From Adineta ricciae (taxonomy: Eukaryota; Rotifera; Eurotatoria; Adinetida; Adinetidae), in NCBI GenBank assembly GCA_905250025.1, contig CAJNOJ010000016.1, forward strand, positions 62,001 through 126,000: a stretch of 64,000 nt of DNA. Direction: 5' to 3'. The notes beneath the pieces were generated by a model, which worked only from the letters and a program-made list of their open reading frames with translations, did not search any database and was not told where the DNA came from. How positions within the stretch are numbered: the stretch's first letter is position 1; each line of letters begins with the position of its first letter. The translations under genes were made by a program, and so were the position numbers. This document shows positions 36,279-48,364 of this stretch, one piece after another.

Positions 36279-39120
36279 ATGTCTGACCATCATTTATTCA
36301 TCATTATTGTACCTAATGATTGGACTATACCAGTACATCAGAATGAGAATGAACCGAGTAAGATTAGAGTAAGTGCAAAGATTGTTTGATGACTAGAAAA
36401 AAATATTTTTATCTAGCAATCGTACGAACCTAACGATGGTGAAACACCTCAGTTTGAACGAGTTATGTCTGCAACCACTACGCCTTCTCCCAAAGTCAAC
36501 TCTGCATCTCTGTGCCAGGTTCAATAAAACAATGTTTATTTGCCATTGATTTCGATGATTTTATTCGCGTATTGTAGCTGCTGAAGAATGCTATCCTTGA
36601 TAGATATGGCTTAAGCGAATATTCAACATGGATTCTTTCTGACGACCGTAAACAATATGAAGTACGTAAACTTTCTATTGAAATTCTCGATAACTATTTC
36701 TTTTTGTTTTCATTCAAAGGTAACATTTGTGTCGGAAATAGGCATACTCTGTGAGGAACTTCTTCGTCGTCTATCAGATATAGGAATTGGCCGATTGAAT
36801 GGTACAAGAGTAGCGTAAGATTACTCGGAGAATCATTCGTGAACCATCTTTGTTATTTTTATTTCGTAGGGTTATACCTTTGACATATGCAATTGGTTAT
36901 TCAAATTTACTACCATTGAGCTCATGTAAAGTTCCAACTTTATCTACGACATCGTTAAAACCAACTATAGATCATCCACTAAAAGCAGCTAAGGTCTGTG
37001 ATGATGTACCATCACCACAGCCGCCTCTACCTCGGTAAATTGAAAAGAAGATCACATTTACTTATCTGTTTTTCTTTTTGACAAAAAAAGGCAGTCACAA
37101 CGACGAAAATCGATTCGAGCTGATTTTATGCAGAGTATTCGATCACGTTTGATGGTCTTTCAAGTTGTCCAAGTAATTCGTGCACAATCAGCAATCACAT
37201 TTGATTTCATCGTTCTCCTCACACTTGCCAGGTAGACAAATCTCACTAAATAATGTTCGATGGAGCTTCACAATACTTTTCTTTAGTATTTTAGCATCTC
37301 TTGGTTTATTAGAAGACAGTTCGGTTATACTTGTTGCTTCAATGCTTATTTCGCCTTTAATGGTTTGCGCTACAGGAGAGCAAAGATTAGATTCTAATGA
37401 ATGACTTCTAGGGACCTATTTTGGCTATTGTATTCGGATTTTGTATACATGATCGTTCATTACGACGAGCTGGACTTCGAGCAGAATTTATCGGTTTATT
37501 TGTATGTTTAACTTGTGGTACGAAGTAACAACAAAAGACACAAATAAGCACATATGTAGATCCTTTTCTTTTACACATATTTTAGGATTTCTAATCGGTT
37601 TGGGAACGTCCGTCTGGGAGACAAATTGGGGCAGTACGACATCTTTTCCAACGCCGGAAATGAAAGCACGGTATGTTCGACAGAAAATTTGCAGGTTGAT
37701 ATACGAATCTTTCCTCTAGTGGTGACTTAACTCGATTATCCGTTGGCAGTATGATTGCTCTACCTTCAGGAGCTGGCGTAGCATTGTCAGTCTTAGGAGG
37801 AAATGCAGGTAGAATTGATGATAAATCAACGAATATTTATCGGTAATGAGGTATTATTCTTTTCCTTTAGGTTCATTAGTCGGTGTTGCTATATCAGCGT
37901 CACTACTTCCTCCAGCTGTGAATTCGGTAGGATGTTTGCGGCAACAAAGTACTTCAATTAGATTTTGTTACTAGGGTCTTCTCTTAGGATATTCGCTATT
38001 AACTGCAGCTATACCAAAATCCTTTGGTCGTCGTTCCAATGAGACTTATGTATGTACTTACGTGTCCGTCGTAACATCTGTGCATGTATCATTTTCAGAT
38101 TTTAAAACGTAAAATTTATCCATACAATGAATTAATCTGTCAAACATTTCTCTCGAACGATTATCGTTCACTCTACTCATGCAACATGTCAACTGAGACG
38201 TTCATTTTAGCCATTGCCAGTTTTCTTCTCACACTTGTCAACATCGTTTGTATCGTGCTTTGTGCACTGATCGTTCTACGAATCAAAGAAGTTGCTCCAA
38301 GTGGCGCACGGAACGCACAAGAACAATCGGATAAGGATCGCTTTTTTCACAATGATATGCGTCGATTTCGCGATTATCAAAAAACGATTCACAATAGTCA
38401 AGAGATGAACGAAGAAAGTAAAAGTGCTTCATCAATCTCGTTTCTTAGCAGCGACAGTGCGAAACGTGAACGACGAAAACAACTGCTGGCGCTTGCTTCC
38501 CTCCATGATCTAGACATGACAAATCAAAATGATTTAACGCTGAACAATCCCGAAGCTCGAGGCAAAGTGAAACAACTCTACAAAACAATGGTACAATTCG
38601 ATCAAGATGCAAATCGACTCGATATTGGAATGAAAAATAAACCGCCCTTACCAGTTAGTTTGAACGTCGACAAGTTAGATGAACTTTTGATTTTTATCCA
38701 TTTTGTTGTCCGTTATAGACGTTAATGATGGATGTTTTACCACCGAAGTGGACCGAACTTTTTCAACATCAACAAGAACAAGAAATCGTCGAACAAGAAG
38801 GTCATGATCAAACTGCGCAAGCTCACTTAGGTTGTCCATGGCATAATCCTACGCATTACAACACGTATCAAGCATGTTCACTTGCCACTAATCAAGATCA
38901 TCCTCAACACTTACCAAGCAGTCCACGGAAACTTCGTACTCTTTCATATTCATCCAACTCGTATACAACGGAACCCATGAAACTTGTCGAAAATGAAAAT
39001 GAAACCCATGTACGCGGCACTCGTTTTCGTCTCACCAAAGCAACTATCCGAATCGACGATGAAGATGAAGAACAACAGCAACAACATCAACAGTTAAACA
39101 CTGAACACGAATATGTTTAA
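36279..39120 (+). CDS. DUF389-family multi-pass membrane protein
   Basis: About 11 exons. Membrane-facing parts are LGLLEDSSVILVASMLISPL joined to GPILAIVFGFCIHDRSLRR, then AEFIGLFI with LGFLIGLGTS, SGAGVALSVLGGNAGSLVGV, AISASLLPPAVNSG and later ILAIASFLLTLVNIVCIVLC. This is the DUF389 signature (SSxIVASMLISPLMGPI...SG.G.A.S..G.....VGVAI..SLLPPA). The N-terminal half is soluble with polar linkers. The C-terminal tail (after the last helix, from about residue 560) is a long charged region, with the intron GTTAGT...TATAG at 38659-38718 joining KPPLP to TLMMDVLPPKWTEL. DUF389 is common in bacteria and archaea and patchy in eukaryotes; function unknown, perhaps a channel or transporter. Confidence 0.85.
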
Positions 39121-40052
39121 CAAAAAACACACATAAAAAAACATCTCTCGTTTTCTTCCTCGTCATTACATATATGTGATCATGAACTGTTATTTTTTAT
39201 TTCCTAGTGTCAGATAATACCGTTGCAGGAGTGTACGTTTAAATATATTTTACTTTCACGAAGTGTATTTTGTCTATGGGTGACCTCTATTCAGGGTAGA
39301 TGTTATTTGAGAGATGATAATCTCATTCACGATTGGTTAGCGTGCGTTCAAATTTCTTTACACGTTATTTTTTCCTTTGGAGAATTTCTCTTGATAGAAC
39401 AACATTTTACTAGAATTTCAATGATACTCACGATTCACCTTTTATTTTGGGAAAATAATAGAAAGAGGATAAACGTGATTCCTATTAGTCCATCTCCATG
39501 AATATTCAGTCGTATCACCAGTTGTAAGATGATAAATCTCACTTTAATCCTACAGACAGATCTATGCACCGAATACTAGTATGATGAAAACTATCTTTGC
39601 TAACCGTTTTGTGTGTACATCTCTCCATAACTTTGTTTCCTGTGCCTATTTTTCGTTCTAGAAACGATTTTTATCTATTAATATTTTCTCCTCCTACACT
39701 AAAGCACCCCTCTCACACGAGAAATCCATGCCAATTTCGAACAACGACATTGTAATGTTTAAACGTTAAATATACTAATTGATTATTCGTATAACTAACA
39801 TGTCATGGTTGTTGGTAGTTACTGATTGCATAGTAACAAGGTCTTTTCGTGTTTTTCTACTAATAGTTGTTGTGTATTTTTTGTAGATAAGATCTATAAG
39901 AAAATATCAACAAAAAAACTGTTTTGACTTTGTTTTTCAGATTTTGAACGCGAAGAAAAAAATTAATTCGTTATCGAAGAGGTAATGGACTAATGACGAA
40001 GGAACTTTATGTTTCTATTCTTGCATGCAACTAGATCTTAGAAAAGAAAAAC
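39121..40052. other. Intergenic
   Basis: 3' flank of the DUF389 gene and 5' flank of the next gene. The plus-strand frame 39223-39501 has no features. Nothing else is seen. Confidence 0.45.
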
Positions 40053-43000
40053 ATGAGCGAGAATGATCGTATGGTATCCGAAGTAGACGATGGTATGCTG
40101 TGTATATTGTCTGTGCTCACTCTAACATCTTCTACTCACTCGCCATTGAACTTTCATTTGATTGAATATCTATGCTGGTGCTTTTCTTTAGGAGACATTA
40201 TGATTAAATACCTTCGCGACAAGATCATTGGCCATCCGGCGGTCTTTTCACGTGCAGGAGAATTACCAATTGAAGAGTAAGATTGTCTCCATGTCTATTA
40301 CTTTCGCAAACAAGTCTGTCTACATTCCAGTATGCCGCCGATGAAACGAACCAATTCTCAGAATAGTTTGAACGATTTGATGTCTGCAAGTACTATATCG
40401 AACGATACAACCAGTCAGGTATGCTCGCGACTAGCGAAAAGAATTTTTTTTTATTTACACAAGTGACTCAATGAAAAAATTTGCTTATTCTTCTTCTTCT
40501 TCTTCTTCTGCACAGAAATCACATGAAATTCATATCAGGTATATGTTTAAAAAACAAACACTGCTACTTTGCTTTCTCCTATTCGTATTCCCTTTCTTGC
40601 CATTTTTTGCATGCTTGTGTTTTCGGATAAGTTCATAGTACATTTATTACGAAAATGCTCGAGCTAATTTTAATCAAAGAAAAGAGAAAAAAAGACGAAT
40701 GCGACAGTTGAGAATCATACCATTAACAGGTGTGGGTACGCCTGTATCAACTCGTTTTCTTTTCATTGCCTTTTTTCCGTCGTTCTGCATCGCTTTTTTT
40801 CTCTTTGCTTATAAAGTTAATTTGCTTGTTGTTGCTTTCTTTCTGTACGGTCTTTCTTGCTTCGGCACTCTCATCTCTAGTCATCGGCGTCATTTGCATT
40901 TGAATACACAAGAAAGAAAAACTACTGTTGTTTTGTATTTACGATTGTTTAAAAGAAGGCGACTCACTTTAACTGAGAAGGGAGAGAAAGAAAAGAATGG
41001 CCCGTGCTGCTTCTAGTCCGCTGATAAAGGAACAGGTGAAATATAACTATCAGCGAAGACCTCTTTTGTTCCATCGATAATCAATTGATATATTTGTTTG
41101 ATTAGGTTGAAAAACTTCTCGCTGCTGCTGCAGCTGGCCGACGACCGACATCATCGTCATCACCGATCATCATTCCCAAAAAGCCATCTCGTTCGAATGT
41201 AAGTTATTAACATATTCCAATGACTCACACCTTCTTCCCTATTCTTATCGAATCAACAATGGGTGAATCAATTTATCTTTTGTTATCAGGCATCATCTCA
41301 TAGCTCTTCGTCATACACATCCGTCGTTGATCAAATGTCTTCATTCGGAGTAAGATAACAAATTGCGATAAATTTTCGCTCTCCTAACAAACATGTCTGT
41401 CTTTCGTTTTCTTTTCGCTTTCGTGTCTACAGGAGTCTTCAATGCCATCAGATGATGGTAGGTTCTTATTAAATATGAATAAGAATTGTAAGATTGACTT
41501 TTCGTGTTTGCCTTTCACAGTTTCAATGCCAACACTGCCATCCGCTTGTCAACAATTAGAACATTCAGCCGCTCGAGATCGTATTTCAGTTAAAAATAAA
41601 CGACGACAACCGCTTAAACAAAAAGTAAACAAATTCAAATGAACAAAGTTTCTCTTCAATCGTAATTCTATTTTAGTTGAGTACACTTCGAGAAACGGAT
41701 GACAACGATGTCGATTTATTTGCATCCAAAATTGACGGTAAGATTTCGCTACGCATCAGGTCAGGTTCGAACTAATCGGCAAAGGGAATTAACATATTTC
41801 TTTCGAAAAAAAAAAGTTCAAAACAAACTTCGAGATCTTTTGAGTATAGATAATAATGATAATGACGATCTAATTGTACCAGCAGTACCGTCGAAACAGA
41901 GCTATATATTCAATCATTTATTTTCGTCACCATCTACAACAGCTATGAGTCCGTCGGCACATAAACTACAGATTCAATTACATCATATTTTACATGCATT
42001 CACCTTTGATTGACCTGAATTTCCTAGTTTTTTTTTCGTATTCTTTTCGTAAATAAAATAATTTTCCTATTTTCAGCTATTTCATCAACACCTGATGATG
42101 AACAATCAAGGATAATGATGACAAGTCATGTGGAGGTAAATATCGTCATACTTATTGCCGCGTTATAAACTTAACGAGACGATACGACAGGCGCCTGATG
42201 AAACGAGACTCGTCCAGATGAAATCTAGAACTATAACCTGATGATAAGACGTTCTCATAAATGTCTCGATGAAATATATTTCGTACAAATACGGATATGC
42301 GTACAGAGCTAGTTGATTCTGAAAGTGATTGTCGCCGTTTTATTTTAGCCGAAAATTTTGCAACCATTGTTTGATTCATCTGACTTGGATTCTGCTCGAG
42401 CACGGCTTCGAATGTCTGTTCGTCCGCGTGATCGTTCAGCAGATAATATCTTGTTAGCAACTAACACAAATATGACTAGTGAAACATCTTCTACTCGCCC
42501 GACGCTTGCACCAGTGAACAGCAGTCCTATTCAGCGTTCTGTTAGTTTCAAACGACCACAGGAAATCAATGATATCAAATTGAAACCTCGACCAATTTTA
42601 AAGTCAAGAAAAGAAGAATCTCGCAAGAATGATTTACCATCGACAAAGGCAATGGAGAATGAATCAACATCGGTTGATCCACCGAACCATGATGAAGAAA
42701 CACAAAGTTTGAGTCGATCACGTTCATCGTCTCAAGAACATATCTATGATAATCTTGATGTTTTCAAACGTCCGAAACCAACGAATATCATGCCCTCGCA
42801 TGAAGATGAACCGTCACCAGCTACGTATGTTAAGACAAGAGAACACCCTGTATCAACACCCCGCTTGCGTCCAACAACCATGCTAGTGCCAACTAACAAT
42901 GACAAACCATCGACAAATGAGTTTGAAAATGTGTTTAATCAATTTAAAAAACGTGGGTCAATCCGTCGTGCTCCAGCAAACGAAGAAACTGCAATTGCAC

Positions 43001-43709
43001 CTGTCCCTGTTGAAGAAGCTCGTGCGCCTACGCCTCCACCGTCTGCTGTTCCTGTGCAACCTATCAATGAACCGACAGCTAAGCCTGCTGACACAACACC
43101 TGTACTACAAGCTTCGAATCGACGAAAAACAGTTGGTGGCGTTTGTCTCCCAGCGGGTAATAAAGTTGCAACGAATGACAATAAACCTGCAGCATCGTGG
43201 ATAGACATTGCTAAACAAAAACAAAATAAATTGTAAGTTATTACGTTGTAGCATTTGAATTTAATTTCATGACATTTGATCATTATTGCAATCGATTTAC
43301 GTCGAAATAATTATTGATACAGATGTAGAAGGTCACATACGTCATGATTATTGCTTTAATCTTTATAAAATGAAATGTTTCACTCTGCTTTCTTTTGTAG
43401 TCAATCGATTTCGAATGATAAAAAACATGAGAATGAATCTGAACAAGCTGTTTTACATGAACCAGTGGTAATAACTCGAAAAACAACGCCATCTACTGAT
43501 GTTCGATTAAATCGAAAATCTATGTTTGAACAACCAACAAATCAATCGAATTCACATGTACTAGAACGCGTAAATATCCTGTTTTGTTTTTGTTTAGTAT
43601 CTCGTCGAAACTATTGATCTCTTCTTTTGTTACCTAGGATTCAATACGAGCACTGAAAGCCGGCAATCCGAATCGTATCAATAATTTAATTCAATTTTTT
43701 GACAAATAA
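40053..43709 (+). CDS. CRACD/KIAA1211-like actin regulator (DUF4592)
   Basis: Twelve or more exons joined by short introns. The N-terminal part gives GDIMIKYLRDKIIGHPAVFS, then MPPMKRTNSQNSLNDLMSAS. A middle exon gives LEHSAARDRISVKNKRRQPL, which aligns with the DUF4592 motif of vertebrate CRACD (LDNSAAKHKLAVKPKKQR). The long exon 42356-43233 is disordered, Pro/Ser/Thr-rich, with SADNILLATN, SVSFKRPQEI and a C-terminal SWIDIAKQKQNKL that matches the W..LA.QKQ element of CRACD/CRACDL. The protein ends MFEQPTNQ then SIRALKAGNPNRIN to the stop. CRACD inhibits actin capping protein; that role is inferred. An Ala/Arg-rich exon and a CTT repeat in an intron are present. No structured domain is seen. 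Next genes are close (186 nt). Confidence 0.65.
40491..40513 (+). repeat. (CTT/TTC)n tract within an intron polypyrimidine region
   Basis: About seven TTC units immediately before the acceptor TGCACAG of a short CRACD-like exon. It serves as polypyrimidine tract. Confidence 0.7.
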
Positions 43710-43895
43710 ATTTTGCTTTGTTTGTTTGTGTTTGTGTTTTACCTTGTAAAAAGATATATCTTTTATTATTCTGCAACGATAAACTCTTTTCGTTTAACAA
43801 TATAAATCTATCTCTTGCTCTCTCACACTCTCTCTCTATAATATATAAATGTATATGTACATGGAAGGCAAAAATGACTGGTTCTTTTTTAGATC

Positions 43896-44300
43896 ATGGA
43901 TTTGTCGTCCAGTGCTGGTCAGGGTATCGGTGATCCTCAATTAGCGTCATTTATTGAACAAGAAAATCAGAAGCAACGGTTTCAATCGGTTGTTCATTCA
44001 CTGACTGAGCAATGTTGGGAAATCTGTAGTCCAAGTATATCATCTCGACTGGATGGTAAAAGTGAGACGTGTTTAGCCAATTGTGTCGAACGATTCATTG
44101 ATTCGAGTAATTATATTATTAATAAACTTGGTCAAGAAGGTGCTGCTGCTGTTGCATCGATGAAATCTAATGAATTTAGCACATCAACGGATTTTTCATT
44201 AGGTGCGCCGGACATGGGCTTGCAATCGCCGGAATTTTCTTCAGGTTTTAGTTCATCAACTAGTCAAGAAGAAAAGAAGAGTAGTTGGAGATTTTGGTAG
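43896..44300 (+). CDS. TIMM8A: Mitochondrial inner-membrane import chaperone TIMM8
   Basis: An intron-less 134-residue product. The small-TIM core is DPQLASFIEQENQKQRFQSV, then LTEQCWEICSPSISSRLDGK, then CLANCVERFIDSSNYIINKL. The twin CX3C motifs (CWEIC and CLANC) form the two disulphides of the helical hairpin. With TIMM13 it forms a hexameric chaperone in the intermembrane space that escorts hydrophobic precursors to TIM23. A C-terminal extension of about 50 residues, Ser/Gly-rich and ending KKSSWRFW, is absent in the ~97-residue human protein. The start is 4 bases after a TTCTTTTTTAG acceptor, with no donor for it in the same gene. Confidence 0.92.
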   Translation: MDLSSSAGQGIGDPQLASFIEQENQKQRFQSVVHSLTEQCWEICSPSISSRLDGKSETCLANCVERFIDSSNYIINKLGQEGAAAVASMKSNEFSTSTDFSLGAPDMGLQSPEFSSGFSSSTSQEEKKSSWRFW

Positions 44301-44390
44301 ATAACTTCCATGTTTCTTTTTTGTCTTTCGATTTGATAAGAACGTTCAGATTTTGTTGTTGTTTGTTGTTTCAGATAAAATTTACCAAGC

Positions 44391-45126
44391 ATGGTTGAAT
44401 CAGTCATCGGCATTCGCGGAAAAGATTTCGTTCTATTAGCACAAGATGCCAATACCACGAAATACGGTATTTTGAATATGAAATTCGATACCAATCGATT
44501 GTTTAAATTGAGTGAACACTGTGCTATGCTTGCTGGTATGTATCGTAGAGCGAAATGAAGATTATCTCACACGATCAACTTTGATTTCAGCTGGAGAACC
44601 TGGCGATGTGGTTCAATTCGCTGAATATGTCGGCAAAAACATTCAATTATACAAAATGATCAACGGTATTGAATTATCACCATACGCTTGTGCAAACTTT
44701 ACTCGCCATGAAATGGCCACATCACTCCGTTCGCGCAACTCTTTTCTTGCTAATCTTGTCGTCGGTGGTTATTCAACGAACGAACGTGATCAAAATCGTG
44801 CACAATTGTACTCGATCGATTACCTAGGTGCCATGGTGTCAGCCAATGTAGTTGCACATGGCTTTTGTCAATTTTTTGCCTTGGGTATTGGCGATCGTTT
44901 ATGGAAAGAAGATTTAACAGTTGACGAAGCTTTATTTATGTTACAAACAATCGTCAACGAATTGGGCAAACGTATGGCTGCATATCCACACTGTGTTTTC
45001 GTACGAATTATTGATGCTCAAGGTATCCGCGTCCTTGATAACATGTATCCAGAGAAGATTCACGTTGCCAAACCATCTGAAGGGGAATTACAAACCAGCG
45101 CCGATATGATGGACATCCATTCTTAG
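44391..45126 (+). CDS. PSMB2: Proteasome subunit beta type-2 (beta4)
   Basis: Two exons (44391-44535 and 44591-45126) encode 226 residues. The N terminus VIGIRGKDFVLLAQDANTTK and the block GDVVQFAEYVGKNIQLYKMI, then NGIELSPYACANFTR and LVVGGYSTNE match PSMB2. The C terminus follows with VRIIDAQGIRVLDNMYPEK and an extra acidic tail. This is a non-catalytic 20S core beta-ring subunit: there is no mature N-terminal threonine after a propeptide, as expected for beta4. The gene begins 90 nt after the TIMM8 stop with a TTGTTTCAG acceptor 17 bases before the ATG. Confidence 0.95.
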
Positions 45127-45664
45127 TTCAATTTTCTTTCTTCTTTCTAAATACACACGAAATTTAACAGCAAAAAACGCGCATACAGACGTTCACGTAC
45201 ACAAATATACGAATTTCTTTTTAAACTAGACCTTTTTTCTTTATTTTTTGTTCTTTGTTGTTATTGCTCCTGTTCATATGATGAAACATTCATTAAATGT
45301 CTGACAGATGTAAAATCACAAAGGAGATCAATAAGAAATATGTTGTCCGTACTGTTCAAGAATCAAGAACAAAACAAATGTATTGCAGAAGCTGTTAATT
45401 TGCAGGAGACATGGTGCACTTCTTGAACGTTAGCGCCACCTATACTAACCGCTGCTAATTTTTTTTTATCTAGGGTTGAAAATATGAGATAGGATTTGAA
45501 ATTCTTTTCGTTTTCTTTCCTCAAAGCACAAATTATGAGAATTTGTAATGAATGAACGAATGAACGCAGCTGATCAACGCGGGTCTTTGTTCAATAATCT
45601 GTGTTCATGAATTTGATCAATTGTTCTCTTTTTCGATCATAAGGAAAATCTTGTTTGGGTATCG
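45127..45664. other. Intergenic
   Basis: 3' flank of PSMB2 and 5' flank of the next gene. Nothing recognised. Confidence 0.45.
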
Positions 45665-47402
45665 ATGGTAGCAGAACAAACTTGGTGGCCATGGAAGCCA
45701 TCTTTGTTGACTCAACATCGCAGTAAGTCAAATTGACAAATCTCCTCGTGTTTTCCTAATTTTGTTAATACAAATCACTTAGTCCGTATTGCAGACCAAT
45801 TACGTGTTGCTCAACGGCAAGAACGTTGTAATGAATTACGTCGTCAAATAACGCTCGTTGAAGAAGATATAGCTCAATTGCTTCAGCGAATAAAACCGAT
45901 TGATTTTGCTCAAATAGATCAAGTTCGTTACTTGTGTTTCTGCCTATTGTTGAAACCTATAGAATGGTATCTCTTTTCCTCTTAGAGATTAGATTCATGT
46001 TTAATCAAACAGGAACACACTCTGAAAGATTATTCTCGAGTCGAACAACAATTACTTCGTCTAGCACCCAAACTTCTTCTTGGCAATGCTTATTATCGAA
46101 CGAGCGTCAATGAAATTCCTATTCGAATACCGCCTACTCATACAAAAAGACGACGAAAACGATTGAAATTAACTGTCGAACAACAATGGAAAAATGGCAT
46201 TGGAGATGCATATCGAAGACTCCAACTCCAACGCGATATTGAACTTCCACCTAAACCTGATCCATTAATTCCTATTCCCACATCCACTGAACCGTTGCCT
46301 ATAGTGAATGATTATCTTCCTGATGAACCACCGATTGTCGCTGACAATTTCATCGATGTCGTCCAAGATCATGAATTTTTACCTCCTCGTACGTATTTAC
46401 CTTACTTGGTGTTCGCTTGATTGATATGCATAATATTTAGTACCACCGCCTCCACTATCTGAAGAAATTATTATCCCATTTAAAACACCACCACCACCGA
46501 AAACGTATGTGAATTCAAATCTTTAAAACAAAGAATCCAACTTTTGTTTTCTTGCTAGATGTCGATCACCGCCATCGGATCGCCTTCAACTAGCTGTTGA
46601 TGATACGATTGTTAAACCACATCGTCTGATCAATAAAACATTAGGAAATCTCAGTCTGATGTCGTTTGTATGTACATCTGAAGTGTCTACTGTTTGTATC
46701 TGTCTCTCTTTTGCCAGCATGTCGATCCAGACCAATGTTCATCGCCGAAGTCAGATGAAAGAAAAAAGAAAACGAAACTAAAGAAACTCATGCTACCACC
46801 GTTACCACCGTCGGCGCCACAATTCAGTTCTACAGCTATCTTTGATACACATGCGTTTTTTACTCAATCGACTAATAAATCCAAAAAACAAAAGAGAAAA
46901 ATTGATATTTCACGTCAACCTGCTGTAATGGCAACCGACGATGTACCAAAGAAGAAAGGTCGAACGAAAAAATCTTCTCCCTACGATTTTCAAGATGATG
47001 ACAACTCAACACTATCACGCACTAAAGGTACACTAAAGATTCTGTCATTTTCTTTTCCGTATGACATACGCGGTTCCTTTAGGCGTTAAATTACTAACCG
47101 ATGATATTATAACAGCTCGTTTTGCCAAAAATAGTCATTTTCAAAGTCATCAAACATCAGTGGCCAGCACAAAATCTTCGAAATCTCGTTCAAAAACGTC
47201 AGAACACGAACATACGAAGAAAAAGAAGAATATTTTGGGCATTGGCACATCGAGTCCATTGATTTCATCAACAAATCTAACATTATCTCCCGGTCGATTG
47301 TCTACGGATGACAAAGATACTGATGCTGATTATACTATAAAGTCAACTCTATCGAAGCGACATACTCGAACGACGAAAAGTCGACGAACACGTGTAAAAT
47401 AA
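45665..47402 (+). CDS. Unknown Lys/Ser/Pro-rich protein, probably nuclear
   Basis: A multi-exon gene. The start is taken at 45665 (MVAEQTWWPWKPSLLTQHR), but the frame is open further upstream. A helical region follows (RQERCNELRRQITLVEEDIA; HTLKDYSRVEQQLLRLAPKL), then a basic patch (THTKRRRKRLKLTVEQQWKN), a Pro/Asp-rich linker, and Lys/Ser-rich C-terminal exons with several nuclear-localisation-like clusters (KKKGRTKKSS, KSRSKTSEHEHTKKKK) and a basic end (KRHTRTTKSRRTRVK). One intron has the rare donor GTTCGT (45923). I do not recognise a family; a chromatin or scaffold component is only a guess from composition. Confidence 0.6.
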
Positions 47403-48064
47403 ATTTTGTATTTTGATGAATTATAATTTATGTAAAATAAATATTTCCATTAAAGAATAAAGTAGATTGCCTCTCGAAAAGCTTTCTTATTAATTAACTG
47501 CGTCATAAAAATCAGTTTCCTCGAAATACTCTTCCGCTTTTCTATCCTTCAAATATCATAAGACACATACTTGCTGCTCTCACGATCATAATAAACTGAT
47601 TTACTAATACATTCTCGTCCTGACATTGCGTATTATCCGCAAGTATGTTTAAAAATGGGTGTTAGTTCATAAGTCTACGATATTAACAGGAAATAAAAAA
47701 CAAACAATATTCCAGCAATCAAACGATACATTGTAAGACGATCTTTTATAATTCTTCATTAAAAAAATCATACAAATGAAAGCTCATTAGTTTAAGCTTG
47801 ACTAAATTTCATGAAATGTTTCTTCGAATGTAGTCACTGTAAAGTCACAGACACACCTAATAGAATCTCTGAGTGGCACATTATTATTCTTTGGTACTTT
47901 GCAAGACAAAATTATTTCACACAACAAGAGCGATTTTGTTTTCTGTTTATTCCAAGTAGAAACTACATTGAAAGAATTTCATTAGAGAGTTTTATCTTCT
48001 TATTATCACCAACACATCCATTTCGACGCTCGATTTTTCGATTTCATAGCATAAAGAAAACAAT
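47403..48064. other. Intergenic between convergent genes
   Basis: AATAAA elements near 47438 and 47456 close the upstream gene. A plus-strand frame at 47811-48068 overlaps the end of the peptide gene on the other strand and has no features, so it is not called. Confidence 0.5.
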
Positions 48065-48364
48065 CTAAATGAAAAGATCATTCCTTGCTACTTCTTCGAA
48101 CGATTTTCTCAATAGCTCACTTCGCTTTTGTCGGTCATTGTCCAGTATCTGTTCTTCAGGGGACCATGAATCCATAGCATCGAAATTCTAGAAAAACTAA
48201 CGTGGCTTCTTGTCTGTCAAACCGAATACCCTTACCGAGTGTTGAACAGGAGCTTTGGTCTCTGTTGGTTGTAGGGCACCGATCATCAGTGATCTACCTT
48301 CACCGGAGTTAACGAACATAAGGACAAAGAGAAAAATCGCAAGGTTTCCAAACAATCGACCCAT
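48065..48364 (-). CDS. Short secreted peptide precursor (neuropeptide-like)
   Basis: Two exons (48236-48364 and 48065-48187; donor GTAAGG, acceptor TTTTTCTAG) encode 83 residues. The first 23 residues (MGRLFGNLAIFLFVLMFVNS and GEG) form a clear signal peptide. The rest is hydrophilic: MIGALQPTETKAPVQHSN, DAMDSWSPEEQILDNDRQ, then a dibasic KR site, then SELLRKSFEEVARNDLFI at the C terminus. A signal peptide, a dibasic cleavage site and a short C-terminal fragment are the pattern of peptide hormone precursors, though a simple secreted protein is equally possible. No known peptide family is recognised. Both exons are too short for an open-frame scan. Confidence 0.6.

Noticed and set aside
47811-48068. 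Plus-strand 85-codon frame
   Set aside because: Overlaps the end of the better-supported secreted peptide gene on the other strand and has unlikely composition.
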